Part shown: piece after piece, positions 34,346 through 43,165 of the stretch
How positions within the stretch are numbered: position 1 is the stretch's first letter
Layout of the letters: every line of letters starts with the position of its first letter
Assembly: GCA_026392465.1 (NCBI GenBank)
Contig: JAPLCA010000016.1
Location: forward strand, 93,299-157,298
Length of the DNA stretch: 64,000 nucleotides
Direction of reading: 5' to 3'
Source: Propionibacteriales bacterium
GTDB taxonomy: Bacteria > Actinomycetota > Actinomycetes > Propionibacteriales > Nocardioidaceae
The notes under the pieces: generated by a model
What the model was told of the DNA's origin: nothing
What the model saw: the letters and a program-made list of their open reading frames with translations, nothing else
Database searches by the model: none
Program-made: the position numbers and the translations under genes

Positions 34346-37240
34346 TCAGCCGAGGCGGAAGTAGTGCGACTTCAGGCCGAGCGCGAAGCGCAGGTCGGGT
34401 CCGGAGACCGTCTGCGTGCCCTTCGAGCCCGTCAGGCGGATCGAGACGACCCGCCCCTTCCAGTCGCCCGTGCCGTCACGCTGCGTGACGGTCAGGCTGC
34501 GCAGCGTGCCGACCTTCGGGAACGCCCGCTCGATGCTCGCGGCCTTCACCACGACGCGCCACGACCGGTTGGCGTTGCCCGACCAGCCGTCCCACGGGTC
34601 GAGGTGCGCCTTGAGGTACGGCGCGCTGCCGGGTGCCGACGCCCCGCCCGAGGACGACGAGTACTGCGTCAGGGCCGGCTTGCCCTGGTAGGTGAGGATC
34701 GAGCCGCGCGTCGCAGCGACGGCCTTGTCGGTGTTGGCGGTCTCCCCGCTCAGTCCCTTGAACACCTGGCACGAGGTCGTGTCGCACACGTCGTAGTAGC
34801 GCGACGGCATCAGCGTGCGCACCGCGTACGTCCGCGCCGCCACGGCCTGCGCCTTGAGCGCCTCCTGCTGCCAGCTCGACGGCATCTCCGAGGCGACGAC
34901 GCCGCGCGTGTAGTCGTCCAGCGACAGCACGTTGACCGTCTTGCGGTCCTTCGCACCCGACGCGGGCAGCGCCGACCGGATCGCCGTGCGGTACTCGCGC
35001 ACCGAGCCGTTCGGCAGGACGAGCCCGAGCGACGGCGCCTGGAACTGGGCGGAGCCGCGCCAGATCCGGTCGCGGAAGACTCGCCAGCGCGACCCTGCCC
35101 GGTACTCCAGCACCGACTTCGTCGCGTCGGCCGTGCTGACGCGGATGCGCCAGTTGGTGATCGGCGTGCCCGACGACGACGTCGGCAGCGTGGTGCCGCT
35201 GCTGGAGGCCAGCGTGCGGAAGACCAGGCCCGACCGCGCCCGGACCGTCACCGTCGACGACGTGGCGTCACCCACCAGCACGCGGATCGAGCCGCTGCGC
35301 TGCGCGAGCGAGGTGCCCGGGTAGTAGGACGCGAGGATCTGCTTGAACGTCTTGCCGCTGCGCGCCGCGCCCTGCGCGCCGTACTGGCTCATGCCGATCC
35401 CGTGGCCGAAGCCGCGACCGTTGATGACGACCGAGCGGTCCTTCGGCACGGTCAGCTGGTCCGGGCTCGAGCCGTTCTTGTACCAGGTGCTGACGGTGCG
35501 CGAGCCCTCCGAGTACTCCATGTAGCCCTTCGCGAACGTCACCCGCTGGTAGCCGGTGCGGTCGCGACGCACGGTCGAGGTCGGCGCGCCGAGCGGGCCC
35601 GAGGTGCCCTTCACGGTCTTGTAGGACTCGAAGATCGGACCGTAGATGGCGTACGCCTTCGTCGCCGAGCCGGTGCCGACGATGTACACGCTGCCCTTCT
35701 GGAACCGCTGGTACTTGACGTTGGCGTCACCGGTGCTGCTGCGGCTGCTGGTCGGGAAGCCGAGGCGACCGCCCTGCTCGCCCGTGCGGTGCCACTCGCG
35801 GCGCACGACGCTGGTCACCGAGAACGCCCCGGCGGCCTTCGTCCAGAGCAGGTCCATGTTCTGGTAGATCGCCCGACGCTGGACGGAGTTGCCCCACTCC
35901 TTCTTGAGGAGCTTGCCGAGCTTCTCGCTGCCGATCGCGGCGGCGAGGGACTTGATGTCCTTGCCCGAGGTCGGCGTGGTGGTCGGCGGCTTCGGCGTCG
36001 ACGACCCGGCGAGACGTCGGGCCACCTCCTGCCGCAGACCGCTGGAGCCGGACGACGTCACCCACGCGTAGGCGACGGCGCCGGGGCACTCGGTGGACAG
36101 GACGTCGCGGTGGCCGACGATGCGGTTCAGCCGCAGGCCGCCCAGCGAGTAGGTGCCCGTGGCCTTCAGCTTGGCCAGCGAGAAGCGCCACGCGACGAGG
36201 TCGGCGACGGCCTTCTTGGTGGCGGCCGTCGGCGCGACCTTGGAGTAGGTGCCCATCATCGAGATGCCCACGGTGCGCTCGTTGACCGGACCGTTGCCGG
36301 AGTGGGCCGCGCGGACCTGCTTGGCGATGCCGCCGCGACGTCCCTCGAAGATCTGGCCGTACTTGTCGACCAGGAAGTTGTAGCCGATGTCGCACCAGCC
36401 GCGAGCGCCCGTGTGGTACGCCTGCGTCGCCCGGACGATGCCGGCCGACTGGGCCTTCGTGTAGTCGTTCGAGCCCGCGGTGTGGTGGATGACCGCACCC
36501 AGCGTCGACGCGCCGTACACCGGCGCGGAGCACTCGTTGCCCTTCGTCGGGCCCTTCGCGCCCCACGAGGAGCGCGAGATGATCTTCGGCTGCCCGACGG
36601 TCGCGGCGGCCGGGGCGACGTCGCTGCCGCGGCCCGGGTCGATGGTGGCGACCTTCAGGTCCGCCGGACGCTGGCCGCTGGGCGACGTGACGCGCACGGC
36701 GACGCCGTCGGCGGAACCGACCCACAGCGGGTCCGTCCCGGCGCGGCCCACCTCGGGGCCGGCGTCGGCCTCGGCGTCGCGGTCGGTGTCGAGCGTCTGG
36801 AACGTGCTCCACCGCCCGTCCTTGCGCAGCGCGACCTTGACGTCGAAGTCCTCGCCGCCGCGCGCCCAGGTGACGCCGACCATCGAGAACGGGCGCACGG
36901 TCGTGCGCGGCAAGGTGGCGACCTCGTCGGTCCCTGTCTTCTCGGGCGCAGTCTTCTCGGGTGCGGTCGTCGCCGGCGGGACGGCCTGCTGGCGGACCTC
37001 GCTGCGCTCCTGCGCCGAGGGGCTGGGCGACGGCGTCGCCGCGGGGGCTGCGGAGGCCGCGGGGACGTCGGGGGCCGGCGTCGCCGGGATGTCGAGCTCG
37101 TGCAGCGTGGCCGGTCGCGGAGCCGCCGCCTGCGACGTCTGGGTCGGGGCGGTGTCGGGCGTGGCGACGAGGGCGGCCACCGCGACGGCGGTGACGACGG
37201 CGAACGGGAAGGCTCGCCGGACCAGGGTCCAGAAGCGCAT
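34346..37240 (-). CDS. N-acetylmuramoyl-L-alanine amidase / LGFP / SpoIID-LytB fusion protein
   Basis: A 964-aa exported protein. Order: signal sequence (about 1-35), Pro/Ala/Thr-rich spacer, a beta-rich N-domain, a PGRP/Amidase_2 domain (about 220-375) with VIHHTAGSNDYTKAQ, DIGYNFLVDKYGQIFEGR and VGHRDVLSTECPG supplying the Zn ligands, a linker, LGFP-like repeats (RLGFPTSS, GPLGAPTSTVRR), then a SpoIID/LytB domain (about 625-960) with GRGFGHGIGMSQYGAQG, RGVVASEMPSSWQQEALKAQ and AVAARTYAV. Amidases cut the peptide from glycan strands; SpoIID enzymes cleave the denuded glycan, so the fusion could do both steps. ATG 37240 begins MRFWTLVRRAFPFAVV; an ATG at 37267 is the alternative. Confidence 0.9.
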   Translation of the reverse strand: MRFWTLVRRAFPFAVVTAVAVAALVATPDTAPTQTSQAAAPRPATLHELDIPATPAPDVPAASAAPAATPSPSPSAQERSEVRQQAVPPATTAPEKTAPEKTGTDEVATLPRTTVRPFSMVGVTWARGGEDFDVKVALRKDGRWSTFQTLDTDRDAEADAGPEVGRAGTDPLWVGSADGVAVRVTSPSGQRPADLKVATIDPGRGSDVAPAAATVGQPKIISRSSWGAKGPTKGNECSAPVYGASTLGAVIHHTAGSNDYTKAQSAGIVRATQAYHTGARGWCDIGYNFLVDKYGQIFEGRRGGIAKQVRAAHSGNGPVNERTVGISMMGTYSKVAPTAATKKAVADLVAWRFSLAKLKATGTYSLGGLRLNRIVGHRDVLSTECPGAVAYAWVTSSGSSGLRQEVARRLAGSSTPKPPTTTPTSGKDIKSLAAAIGSEKLGKLLKKEWGNSVQRRAIYQNMDLLWTKAAGAFSVTSVVRREWHRTGEQGGRLGFPTSSRSSTGDANVKYQRFQKGSVYIVGTGSATKAYAIYGPIFESYKTVKGTSGPLGAPTSTVRRDRTGYQRVTFAKGYMEYSEGSRTVSTWYKNGSSPDQLTVPKDRSVVINGRGFGHGIGMSQYGAQGAARSGKTFKQILASYYPGTSLAQRSGSIRVLVGDATSSTVTVRARSGLVFRTLASSSGTTLPTSSSGTPITNWRIRVSTADATKSVLEYRAGSRWRVFRDRIWRGSAQFQAPSLGLVLPNGSVREYRTAIRSALPASGAKDRKTVNVLSLDDYTRGVVASEMPSSWQQEALKAQAVAARTYAVRTLMPSRYYDVCDTTSCQVFKGLSGETANTDKAVAATRGSILTYQGKPALTQYSSSSGGASAPGSAPYLKAHLDPWDGWSGNANRSWRVVVKAASIERAFPKVGTLRSLTVTQRDGTGDWKGRVVSIRLTGSKGTQTVSGPDLRFALGLKSHYFRLG

Positions 37241-37271
37241 GTGGGGAAGTCCGATCCTGTGACTCATGGGG

Positions 37272-37312
37272 CGGATGTGACGATGGTGCTGGGCTACTGC
37301 ATCACACATCCG
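37272..37312 (-). promoter_or_regulatory. Inverted repeat in leader of amidase/SpoIID gene
   Basis: CGGATGTGACGATG (37272-37285) faces CATCACACATCCG (37300-37312) as an inverted repeat with one bulge and a 14-nt loop. It would lie in the 5' leader of the amidase mRNA or form an operator. Confidence 0.35.
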
Positions 37313-37362
37313 GCGCGATATCCACCGGAGTCGACGAACTACACGAATGTCATTTCCGCAGG

Positions 37363-38754
37363 TCAGCGGGGGTGCAGGCTCCGCGCGGCCTCGGCCACGG
37401 ACCCCGACATCGACGGGTAGACCGTGAACGCGTCGGCGACCTGGTCGACGGTCAACGAGGCGGACACGGCGAGGGAGACGGCGTGGATGAGCTCGCTCGC
37501 CCTCGGCCCGACGACGACGCCGCCCACGACCACGCCCATCCCCCGACGCGAGAACAGCTTCACGAAGCCGTGCTTGACACCCTGCATCTTGGCGCGGGCG
37601 TTCGTCGCGAGCGGGAGCATGACGACGTCGACGTGCAGCCCGGCCTCGTCGATCGCCCGCTGCGAGAGGCCCACCGTGGCGATCTCCGGCGAGGTGAAGA
37701 TGTTGCTCGAGACCTTCTGCAGGTCGAGCGGGTGCACGGCGTCGCCGAGCAGGTGGGCCACGGCGATCCGGCCCTGCTGGGCCGCGACCGAGGCCAGCAT
37801 GAGCACGCCGGTGCAGTCGCCGGCGGCGTAGACACCCGGGACGCTGGTGCGCGAGACGCGGTCGACGCGCACGAAGCCGGCGTCGTCGAGCGCGACGCCG
37901 ACGTCCTCCAGGCCGAGGTCGGCGGTGTTCGGGATGGAGCCGAGCGCGAGCAGGCAGTGCGAGCCGACGACCTCGCGGCCGTCGGTCAGCGTGACGAGCA
38001 CCTGGTCGCCCTCGCGACGCACCGAGGCCATGCGCGACTGGCCCATGACCGTCATGCCGCGCTCGCGGAAGACGTCCTCGATGAGCTCGGCGGCGTCCTC
38101 GTCCTCGCCCGGGAGGACGCGGTCGCGGCTGGACACGAGCGTGACGTGCGCGTCGAGGCCGTTGTAGGCGCTCGCGAACTCGGCGCCCGTGACGCCGGAG
38201 CCGACGACGATCATGTGCTCGGGAATCTCGCGGAGGGCGTAGACCTGCTCCCAGGTGAGGATGCGCTCGCCGTCGGGCCGCGCGTCGGGGCTGACCCGCG
38301 GGTGGGCGCCCGTCGCGAGGATGACCGCGTCGGCCTCGACGACCCGGCTGGGGCCCGTCGTGTCCTGGTCCGAGGCACCCGCCTCGACGACCTCGACCTC
38401 ACGGGCCGAGCGCAGTCGGGCCGTGCCGCGGACGACCTCGATGCCCTCGCGGTCGAGCCGTCCGGCGATGTCCGCCGACTGGGCCAGCGCGAGCCGCAGC
38501 ACCCGGTCGTTCACCGCGGCGAGGTCGGCCCGGACGTCGCGAGGCACCTCCACGCCGAGCTCCGCGGACGACTCGACCTCGGTGAGGAGGTCGGACGTCG
38601 CGATGAGGGTCTTGCTGGGGACGCAGTCGCTGAGGACGGTCGAGCCGCCGAGGCCGTCACGCTCCACCACGGTGACCTGCGCCCCGAGTCGCGCGGCGAC
38701 GAGAGCCGCCTCGTAGCCGCCAGGTCCGCCACCGATGATCACCACGTGCGTCAC
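37363..38754 (-). CDS. lpdA: NAD(P)H-quinone dehydrogenase (LpdA type)
   Basis: A 463-aa flavoprotein disulfide reductase-like enzyme of the Rv3303c LpdA type. FAD loop IIGGGPGGYEAALVA, NAD loop VVGSGVTGAEFASAY, and GVYAAGDCTG (FAD ribityl) are present. The redox disulfide CxxxxC of true lipoamide dehydrogenases is replaced by STVLSDCV (one Cys only), and the C-terminal HxxxxE is missing, so it cannot be an ordinary lipoamide dehydrogenase. The family reduces quinones with NAD(P)H. It starts with the ATG at 38754 and is divergent from the heme operon. Confidence 0.9.
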   Translation of the reverse strand: MTHVVIIGGGPGGYEAALVAARLGAQVTVVERDGLGGSTVLSDCVPSKTLIATSDLLTEVESSAELGVEVPRDVRADLAAVNDRVLRLALAQSADIAGRLDREGIEVVRGTARLRSAREVEVVEAGASDQDTTGPSRVVEADAVILATGAHPRVSPDARPDGERILTWEQVYALREIPEHMIVVGSGVTGAEFASAYNGLDAHVTLVSSRDRVLPGEDEDAAELIEDVFRERGMTVMGQSRMASVRREGDQVLVTLTDGREVVGSHCLLALGSIPNTADLGLEDVGVALDDAGFVRVDRVSRTSVPGVYAAGDCTGVLMLASVAAQQGRIAVAHLLGDAVHPLDLQKVSSNIFTSPEIATVGLSQRAIDEAGLHVDVVMLPLATNARAKMQGVKHGFVKLFSRRGMGVVVGGVVVGPRASELIHAVSLAVSASLTVDQVADAFTVYPSMSGSVAEAARSLHPR

Positions 38755-38836
38755 CTCGCCATCCTCTCACCGCGGAGGCTCCGCACGGCAGCCGGGCGCG
38801 GCTCGCCAGGGAGGTGCCCGACCCCTCTGGCGTAAC

Positions 38837-38855
38837 TGAGGTGAGCCTTACTATG
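38837..38855. promoter_or_regulatory. DtxR/IdeR-type iron box upstream of hmuT
   Basis: TGAGGTGAGCCTTACTATG matches the DtxR consensus TTAGGTTAGCCTAACCTAA at about 12 of 19 positions, including the AGG-T-AGCCT core. A TACTAT -10 (38849-38854) overlaps it, so Fe-DtxR binding would shut off the heme operon when iron is plentiful. Confidence 0.65.
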
Positions 38856-38923
38856 CTGAGGCAACCCTGAGTAAGCCAAGCCTTCCCTTCCGCGTCGTCG
38901 CGAGGTGGGCGCGATCGAGAGGT

Positions 38924-40102
38924 GTGCCCCCGGTGCCCCTGCCCCCACCGATCGCGGAGTCGGCCGCGACCCCGCTGACGTCCCCGCTGCGCAGGGCGCG
39001 GGGTCGCCTCGTCCTGCTCGCCGTCGCCGCGCTGCTGCTGTCCTCGTGCGGGCTCCGACCGGGCGGGCACACGGAGGCGGGCGGCGACGTCGCGACGCCG
39101 CCGCTCAGCGAGGCGAAGGTGCTCGACGACCCGCGCTCGTGGGAGGGCGCGGTGCACGCGGGGCTGCCCGACGAGCCCGTCGACCCCGTGGCCGACTCCC
39201 CCACCCAGACCCTGCCGGTCACGCTGACCGACTCCCAGGGCACCCGCGTGACGGTCACCGACACGAGCCGCGTGCTCGCCCTCGACATCTACGGCACGCT
39301 CTCGCGCACGGTCTACGAGCTCGGACTCGGTGACTCGCTCGTCGGACGCGACATCTCGACCCAGTTCGACGAGGCCAAGGGCCTGCCGCTCGTCACCAGC
39401 AACGGCCACGACCTCAACGCCGAGGCGATCCTGGAGCTCGACCCCACGCTGATCATCACCGACACCTCGCTCGGCCCGTGGGACGTCGTGCTGCAGATGC
39501 GCGACGCGGGCATCCCCGTGGTCGTGGTCGACAGCACCCGCAGCGTCGACAACGTCGGCAGCCTCACGCAGGAGGTGGCCCGGGCGCTCGGCGTCCCCGC
39601 CGAGGGGCGCCGGCTCGCCGACCGCCTGGAGAAGCAGACCCGCTCGACCCTGGCCGAGATCGCCGCCGTGGCCCCCCGGCGGGTCCAGGACAAGCCCCGC
39701 ATGGTCTTCCTGTACGTCCGCGGACAGGCCGGCGTCTACTACATGTTCGGTGAGGGCTCCGGCGCCGACACCCTGATCACGGCGCTGGGCGGGTACGACG
39801 TGGCCGGCGAGATCGGGTGGAACGGCATGAAACCCGTGACCGACGAGGGCATCATCGACGCCCAGCCCGACATCGTCCTCATGATGACCAAGGGCCTGGA
39901 GTCGGTCGATGGCGTCGACGGCCTGCTGGAGCGACTGCCGGCGCTGGCGCAGACGCCCGCCGGCCAGAAGCGCCGGATCGTCGACATGTCCGACGCGCAG
40001 ATCCTCGGCTACGGCCCCCGGACCGCCGCCGTGCTGGAGGCGCTGGCGGTCGCCGTCTACGCGCCGGGCTCCGCCGCCCCCTCCGCCGGGGAGCGTCGAT
40101 GA
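38924..40102 (+). CDS. hmuT: Heme ABC transporter substrate-binding lipoprotein
   Basis: A 392-aa class III periplasmic-binding-type lipoprotein. Lipobox LLLSSCG places the lipidated Cys near residue 42 after a basic and hydrophobic leader; a Gly/Asp-rich spacer precedes the two-lobe domain with RVLALDIYGTLSRTVYELGL, LDPTLIITDTSLGPWDVVLQ and GYDVAGEIGWNGMKPVTDEG. It receives heme from surface HtaA proteins and delivers it to HmuUV. The GTG at 38924 has GAGAGG close upstream; a second GTG (38933) is possible. First gene of a six-gene iron-controlled operon. Confidence 0.9.
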   Translation: MPPVPLPPPIAESAATPLTSPLRRARGRLVLLAVAALLLSSCGLRPGGHTEAGGDVATPPLSEAKVLDDPRSWEGAVHAGLPDEPVDPVADSPTQTLPVTLTDSQGTRVTVTDTSRVLALDIYGTLSRTVYELGLGDSLVGRDISTQFDEAKGLPLVTSNGHDLNAEAILELDPTLIITDTSLGPWDVVLQMRDAGIPVVVVDSTRSVDNVGSLTQEVARALGVPAEGRRLADRLEKQTRSTLAEIAAVAPRRVQDKPRMVFLYVRGQAGVYYMFGEGSGADTLITALGGYDVAGEIGWNGMKPVTDEGIIDAQPDIVLMMTKGLESVDGVDGLLERLPALAQTPAGQKRRIVDMSDAQILGYGPRTAAVLEALAVAVYAPGSAAPSAGERR

Positions 40103-41214
40103 CGGCCGTCGCCGGTCGGCACCGTCTCCCGGAGGCGGTGCCGACCGGTGACGTCCCCCCGCCGGCCCTGCCTCCGGTGCGCCGGGGTCGTGCCGGGCTG
40201 CTGCTCGCCGCGCTCGGCGTGGGCGTGGTGGTGTCGACGCTGGTCTCGGCCGGGCAGGGCCAGCTCGACGTGCCGGCGGACCAGGTGCTCGGGTCGGTGC
40301 TGCACCGGCTGGGCGTCGACGTCCTCCCGCTGCCGACGCATCCGCAGGGCGACAACACCCTCTGGCAGGTCCGCTTCCCGCGGGTCGCGCTCGCGGTGCT
40401 CGTCGGAGCGGCGCTGGCGACCGCGGGGGCCCTGATGCAGGGCTTGTTCGGCAACCCGCTCGCGGAGCCCGGGGTGGTCGGGGTGTCGGTGGGCGCCGCC
40501 CTCGCCGCCGCCTTCGTGATCGTCTTCCAGGTGACCCTCCTCGGCGCGTGGACCGTGCCGGCGTTCGCGTTCGCGGGCGGTCTCGTCACCACGCTCGCGG
40601 TCTACGCCCTGTCGCGGGCCGACGGACGCACCGAGGTGGTCACCCTCGTGCTCACGGGCATCGCCGTGAACGCGGTGTGCAGCGCCGGCCTGGCCCTCAT
40701 GCTCTTCCTCGGCGACACGGCAGCGCGCGAGGAGATCGTGTTCTGGCAGCTCGGCAGCCTCAACGGCACCCGCTGGGCCCACGTCGCCGTGGTGGCCCCC
40801 TGCGTGGGGATCGGTCTGGCCGGCGCGCTGGCCCTCTCCCGCCGGCTCGACGTGCTGGCCCTCGGCGATCGCGCGGCCCGCCACGTCGGCGTGGACGTCG
40901 AGCGCGTGCGCGTGGCGGCGATCGTGCTCGTCGCGCTGCTCACGGCGGCAGCCGTCTCCTTCGCCGGCATCATCGCCTTCGTCGGCCTGGTCGTGCCCCA
41001 CCTGGTCCGGATGGTCGTCGGACCGGGCCACCGGGTGCTCGTGCCCGCCAGCGCGCTCGGAGGCGCGCTGCTGCTGCTGTGGGCCGACCTGTTCGCCCGC
41101 ACCGCCGTCGCCTACGCCGACCTGCCGATCGGCATGCTGACCTCTCTGGTCGGGGGCCCCTTCTTCTTCTGGCTGCTGCGCCGCACGCGCCGGACCGCCG
41201 GGGGCTGGGCGTGA
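40099..41214 (+). CDS. hmuU: Heme ABC transporter permease (FecCD family)
   Basis: A 371-aa FecCD/BtuC-like permease with about nine or ten membrane helices. Family motifs: VRFPRVALAVLVGAALATAG, GNPLAEPGVVGVSVGAALA, and the coupling and C-terminal region VSFAGIIAFVGLVVPHLVRM and ADLPIGMLTSLVGGPFFFWL. The ATG overlaps the hmuT stop (ATGA), and the next gene overlaps its own stop (GTGA), so the three transporter genes are translationally linked. The first 17 codons contain a strong hairpin (see separate entry). Confidence 0.93.
   Translation: MTAVAGRHRLPEAVPTGDVPPPALPPVRRGRAGLLLAALGVGVVVSTLVSAGQGQLDVPADQVLGSVLHRLGVDVLPLPTHPQGDNTLWQVRFPRVALAVLVGAALATAGALMQGLFGNPLAEPGVVGVSVGAALAAAFVIVFQVTLLGAWTVPAFAFAGGLVTTLAVYALSRADGRTEVVTLVLTGIAVNAVCSAGLALMLFLGDTAAREEIVFWQLGSLNGTRWAHVAVVAPCVGIGLAGALALSRRLDVLALGDRAARHVGVDVERVRVAAIVLVALLTAAAVSFAGIIAFVGLVVPHLVRMVVGPGHRVLVPASALGGALLLLWADLFARTAVAYADLPIGMLTSLVGGPFFFWLLRRTRRTAGGWA
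40112..40148 (+). promoter_or_regulatory. Strong hairpin within the first codons of hmuU
   Basis: CCGGTCGGCACCG (40112-40124) and CGGTGCCGACCGG (40136-40148) are exact complements, and the 11-nt interval (TCTCCCGGAGG) can pair further. It lies 11-47 nt after the hmuU start and could reduce transcription or translation of the distal genes relative to hmuT. Confidence 0.55.
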
Positions 41215-41996
41215 ACGCCCCCCTGGTCGCCTCCGGGGTCGGCGTGGAGCTGGGCGGTGCGCCGGTGCTCCACGACGTCGACCTCGAGGTGCGCCTCGGC
41301 GAGCTGCTCGTGCTCGTCGGCCCGAACGGCGCCGGCAAGTCCACGCTCCTGGGCGTCCTGTCCGGCGACCAGGTGCCGCAGCGCGGCACGGTGACGCTCG
41401 ACGGCCGCCGGGTCGCCTCGCTGCGTGCCGGCGAGCTGGCACGCCGACGTGCCGTGCTGCCGCAGGAGAACCGGCTCGCGTTCGGCTTCCGGGTCGTCGA
41501 CGTCGTCCGCATGGGCCGGGCGGCGTGGGCCGGGCGACCCGAGGAGGACCGCGACGACCTCGTCGTCGCCGAGGCGCTGCGTCGCAGCGACGTCACGCAC
41601 CTCGCCGAGCGCGTCTACCCCACGCTGTCCGGCGGGGAGCGGGCCCGCACGTCCCTGGCCCGCGTCCTCGCCCAGGAGACCGCCCTCGTCCTGCTCGACG
41701 AGCCCACCGCGGCACTCGACGTCCGGCACGTCGAGCTGGTCATGGCCCAGGCCCGCGAGCTGGCCGCCGCGGGACACGCGGTCGTGGCCGTGCTGCACGA
41801 CCTGACCCTCGCCGCCGCGCACGCCGACCGGGTGTGCGTGCTCGCCGACGGTCGCGTCCGGGCCGTCGGGGCGCCGCGCGCCGTCCTCACCGCCGACCTG
41901 CTGTCCACCGTGTACGAGCACCCGCTCGAGGTCGTCGACCTCGACGGCCGGCTGCTCGTCCTGCCCCACCGACACCCCCAGGAGGCCCTGTGCTGA
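41211..41996 (+). CDS. hmuV: Heme ABC transporter ATP-binding protein
   Basis: A 261-aa ATPase of the iron-siderophore/heme class. Walker A VGPNGAGKSTLL, Q-loop VLPQENRL, signature LSGGERARTSLAR, Walker B LVLLDEPTAALD and H-loop VLHDLTLAAAHAD are complete. The GTG at 41211 overlaps the hmuU stop. The end overlaps the start of the next gene by 7 nt. Confidence 0.95.
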   Translation: MNAPLVASGVGVELGGAPVLHDVDLEVRLGELLVLVGPNGAGKSTLLGVLSGDQVPQRGTVTLDGRRVASLRAGELARRRAVLPQENRLAFGFRVVDVVRMGRAAWAGRPEEDRDDLVVAEALRRSDVTHLAERVYPTLSGGERARTSLARVLAQETALVLLDEPTAALDVRHVELVMAQARELAAAGHAVVAVLHDLTLAAAHADRVCVLADGRVRAVGAPRAVLTADLLSTVYEHPLEVVDLDGRLLVLPHRHPQEALC

Positions 41997-43165
41997 CCGG
42001 ACCGTCCCCCGCACCCGACGCGCTCCCCCGGCGCGCGGCCGCCGCCCTCGTCACCCTCGCGCTCGCACTGGCCGGGCTCGCCGCCGTGACCACCGCCCCG
42101 CCCGCCGCGGCCGAGTCCCGCGTCGCCGTCAGCAACGCGCAGGGAACGGCCGTGGTCGACCCGACCTACGCCACCACGCTGACGCTGCGCGGGCAGGGCT
42201 TCCAGTCGATCAAGAACGGTCACGGCGGCATCTACGTCTTCTTCGGCACGGTCTCCGGCACCTGGCGGCCGTCGCAGGGCGGCCAGACCGGACGCAACCT
42301 CCTGTACGTGCCGGACAGCGAGACCAAGGACAACCAGGGCTTCCAGAAGTTCGTCGCCTTCCCCGGCAGCGACACCGCCTCCGCCGCGAACGGCGGGACC
42401 CTGGCGGCCGACGGCTCGTGGTCGACCAGGATCGTCGTCCCGGGCGCGGTGTTCAAGGCGCGCGACCGCAGCAACAAGGTCACGACGGTCGACTGCCGCC
42501 GGACCCGGTGCGGCATCATCACGATCGGGGCACACGGCGTGAAGAACGCCCGCAACGAGACCTTCACCCCGGTGTCGGTGGCCGACCTGACCGCCGCGGC
42601 GCGCGGAGGGGCCGCGGCGTCGTCGCGCTCGTCGTCCGACGGTGGCGCCGCCGCGACGACTGGCGGCGACACCCCGTCCGGCGAGGCCCAGGAGGCCGAG
42701 GGCGCCACGGACAGGGCCACCGTGCGGCAGACGAAGCCGGTGCTCGCCGTCGACCGGGAGACGGCCGTGGCCGGCCGCGTGCTCTCCTTCAGCGCCACGG
42801 GCCTGCGCCCCGGCGAGCAGGTGACGGCCACCCTCGACGACGGCGTGGCCGCCGTCGGTCCGCTGACCGCGGGCACCGGCGGCCAGCTGGCCGGTGCCCT
42901 GCAGCTGCCCGCCGACGTCGGCGTCGGCACCCACGAGCTGCGGCTCAGCGGCGGCAGCGCGACCCCGAGCGTCTCCTTCCCCGTCGCCGCCCCGCCCCCA
43001 GCGGCCGGCGCCACCGAGTCCTCAGGCGGTGGCGTGCCGTCCTGGCTGCCCGTGGCCGCCGCGGGCCTGGCCCTCCTCCTGCTGCTCGGTGCCGTGCTGT
43101 TCGCCGTCCGACGGCTGGTCACCTCCCGCCGGAAGGAGGCCCGTCGTGCTGCGGCCCTGGCGTGA
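41990..43165 (+). CDS. Membrane-anchored HtaA-associated surface protein
   Basis: A 391-aa secreted, membrane-anchored protein: signal peptide (about 1-41), a domain (about 42-205) with TLTLRGQGFQSIKNGHGGIYVFFG and GTWRPSQGG, an Ala/Ser/Gly linker, an Ig-like module (about 245-330, RVLSFSATGLRPGEQVTATL) and a C-terminal helix with a basic tail. The first domain closely resembles the second domain of the third HtaA protein in this operon (YVAFGRYADVWRPSQG), so it looks like a stand-alone version of the non-heme half. No HtaA domain of its own and no LPXTG were seen. An AGGAGG lies 6 nt before the GTG. Confidence 0.8.
   Translation: MLTGPSPAPDALPRRAAAALVTLALALAGLAAVTTAPPAAAESRVAVSNAQGTAVVDPTYATTLTLRGQGFQSIKNGHGGIYVFFGTVSGTWRPSQGGQTGRNLLYVPDSETKDNQGFQKFVAFPGSDTASAANGGTLAADGSWSTRIVVPGAVFKARDRSNKVTTVDCRRTRCGIITIGAHGVKNARNETFTPVSVADLTAAARGGAAASSRSSSDGGAAATTGGDTPSGEAQEAEGATDRATVRQTKPVLAVDRETAVAGRVLSFSATGLRPGEQVTATLDDGVAAVGPLTAGTGGQLAGALQLPADVGVGTHELRLSGGSATPSVSFPVAAPPPAAGATESSGGGVPSWLPVAAAGLALLLLLGAVLFAVRRLVTSRRKEARRAAALA

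Noticed and set aside
34298..37420. A 1040-codon plus-strand open frame
   Set aside because: Entirely antisense to the amidase/SpoIID gene, whose domains are clear.
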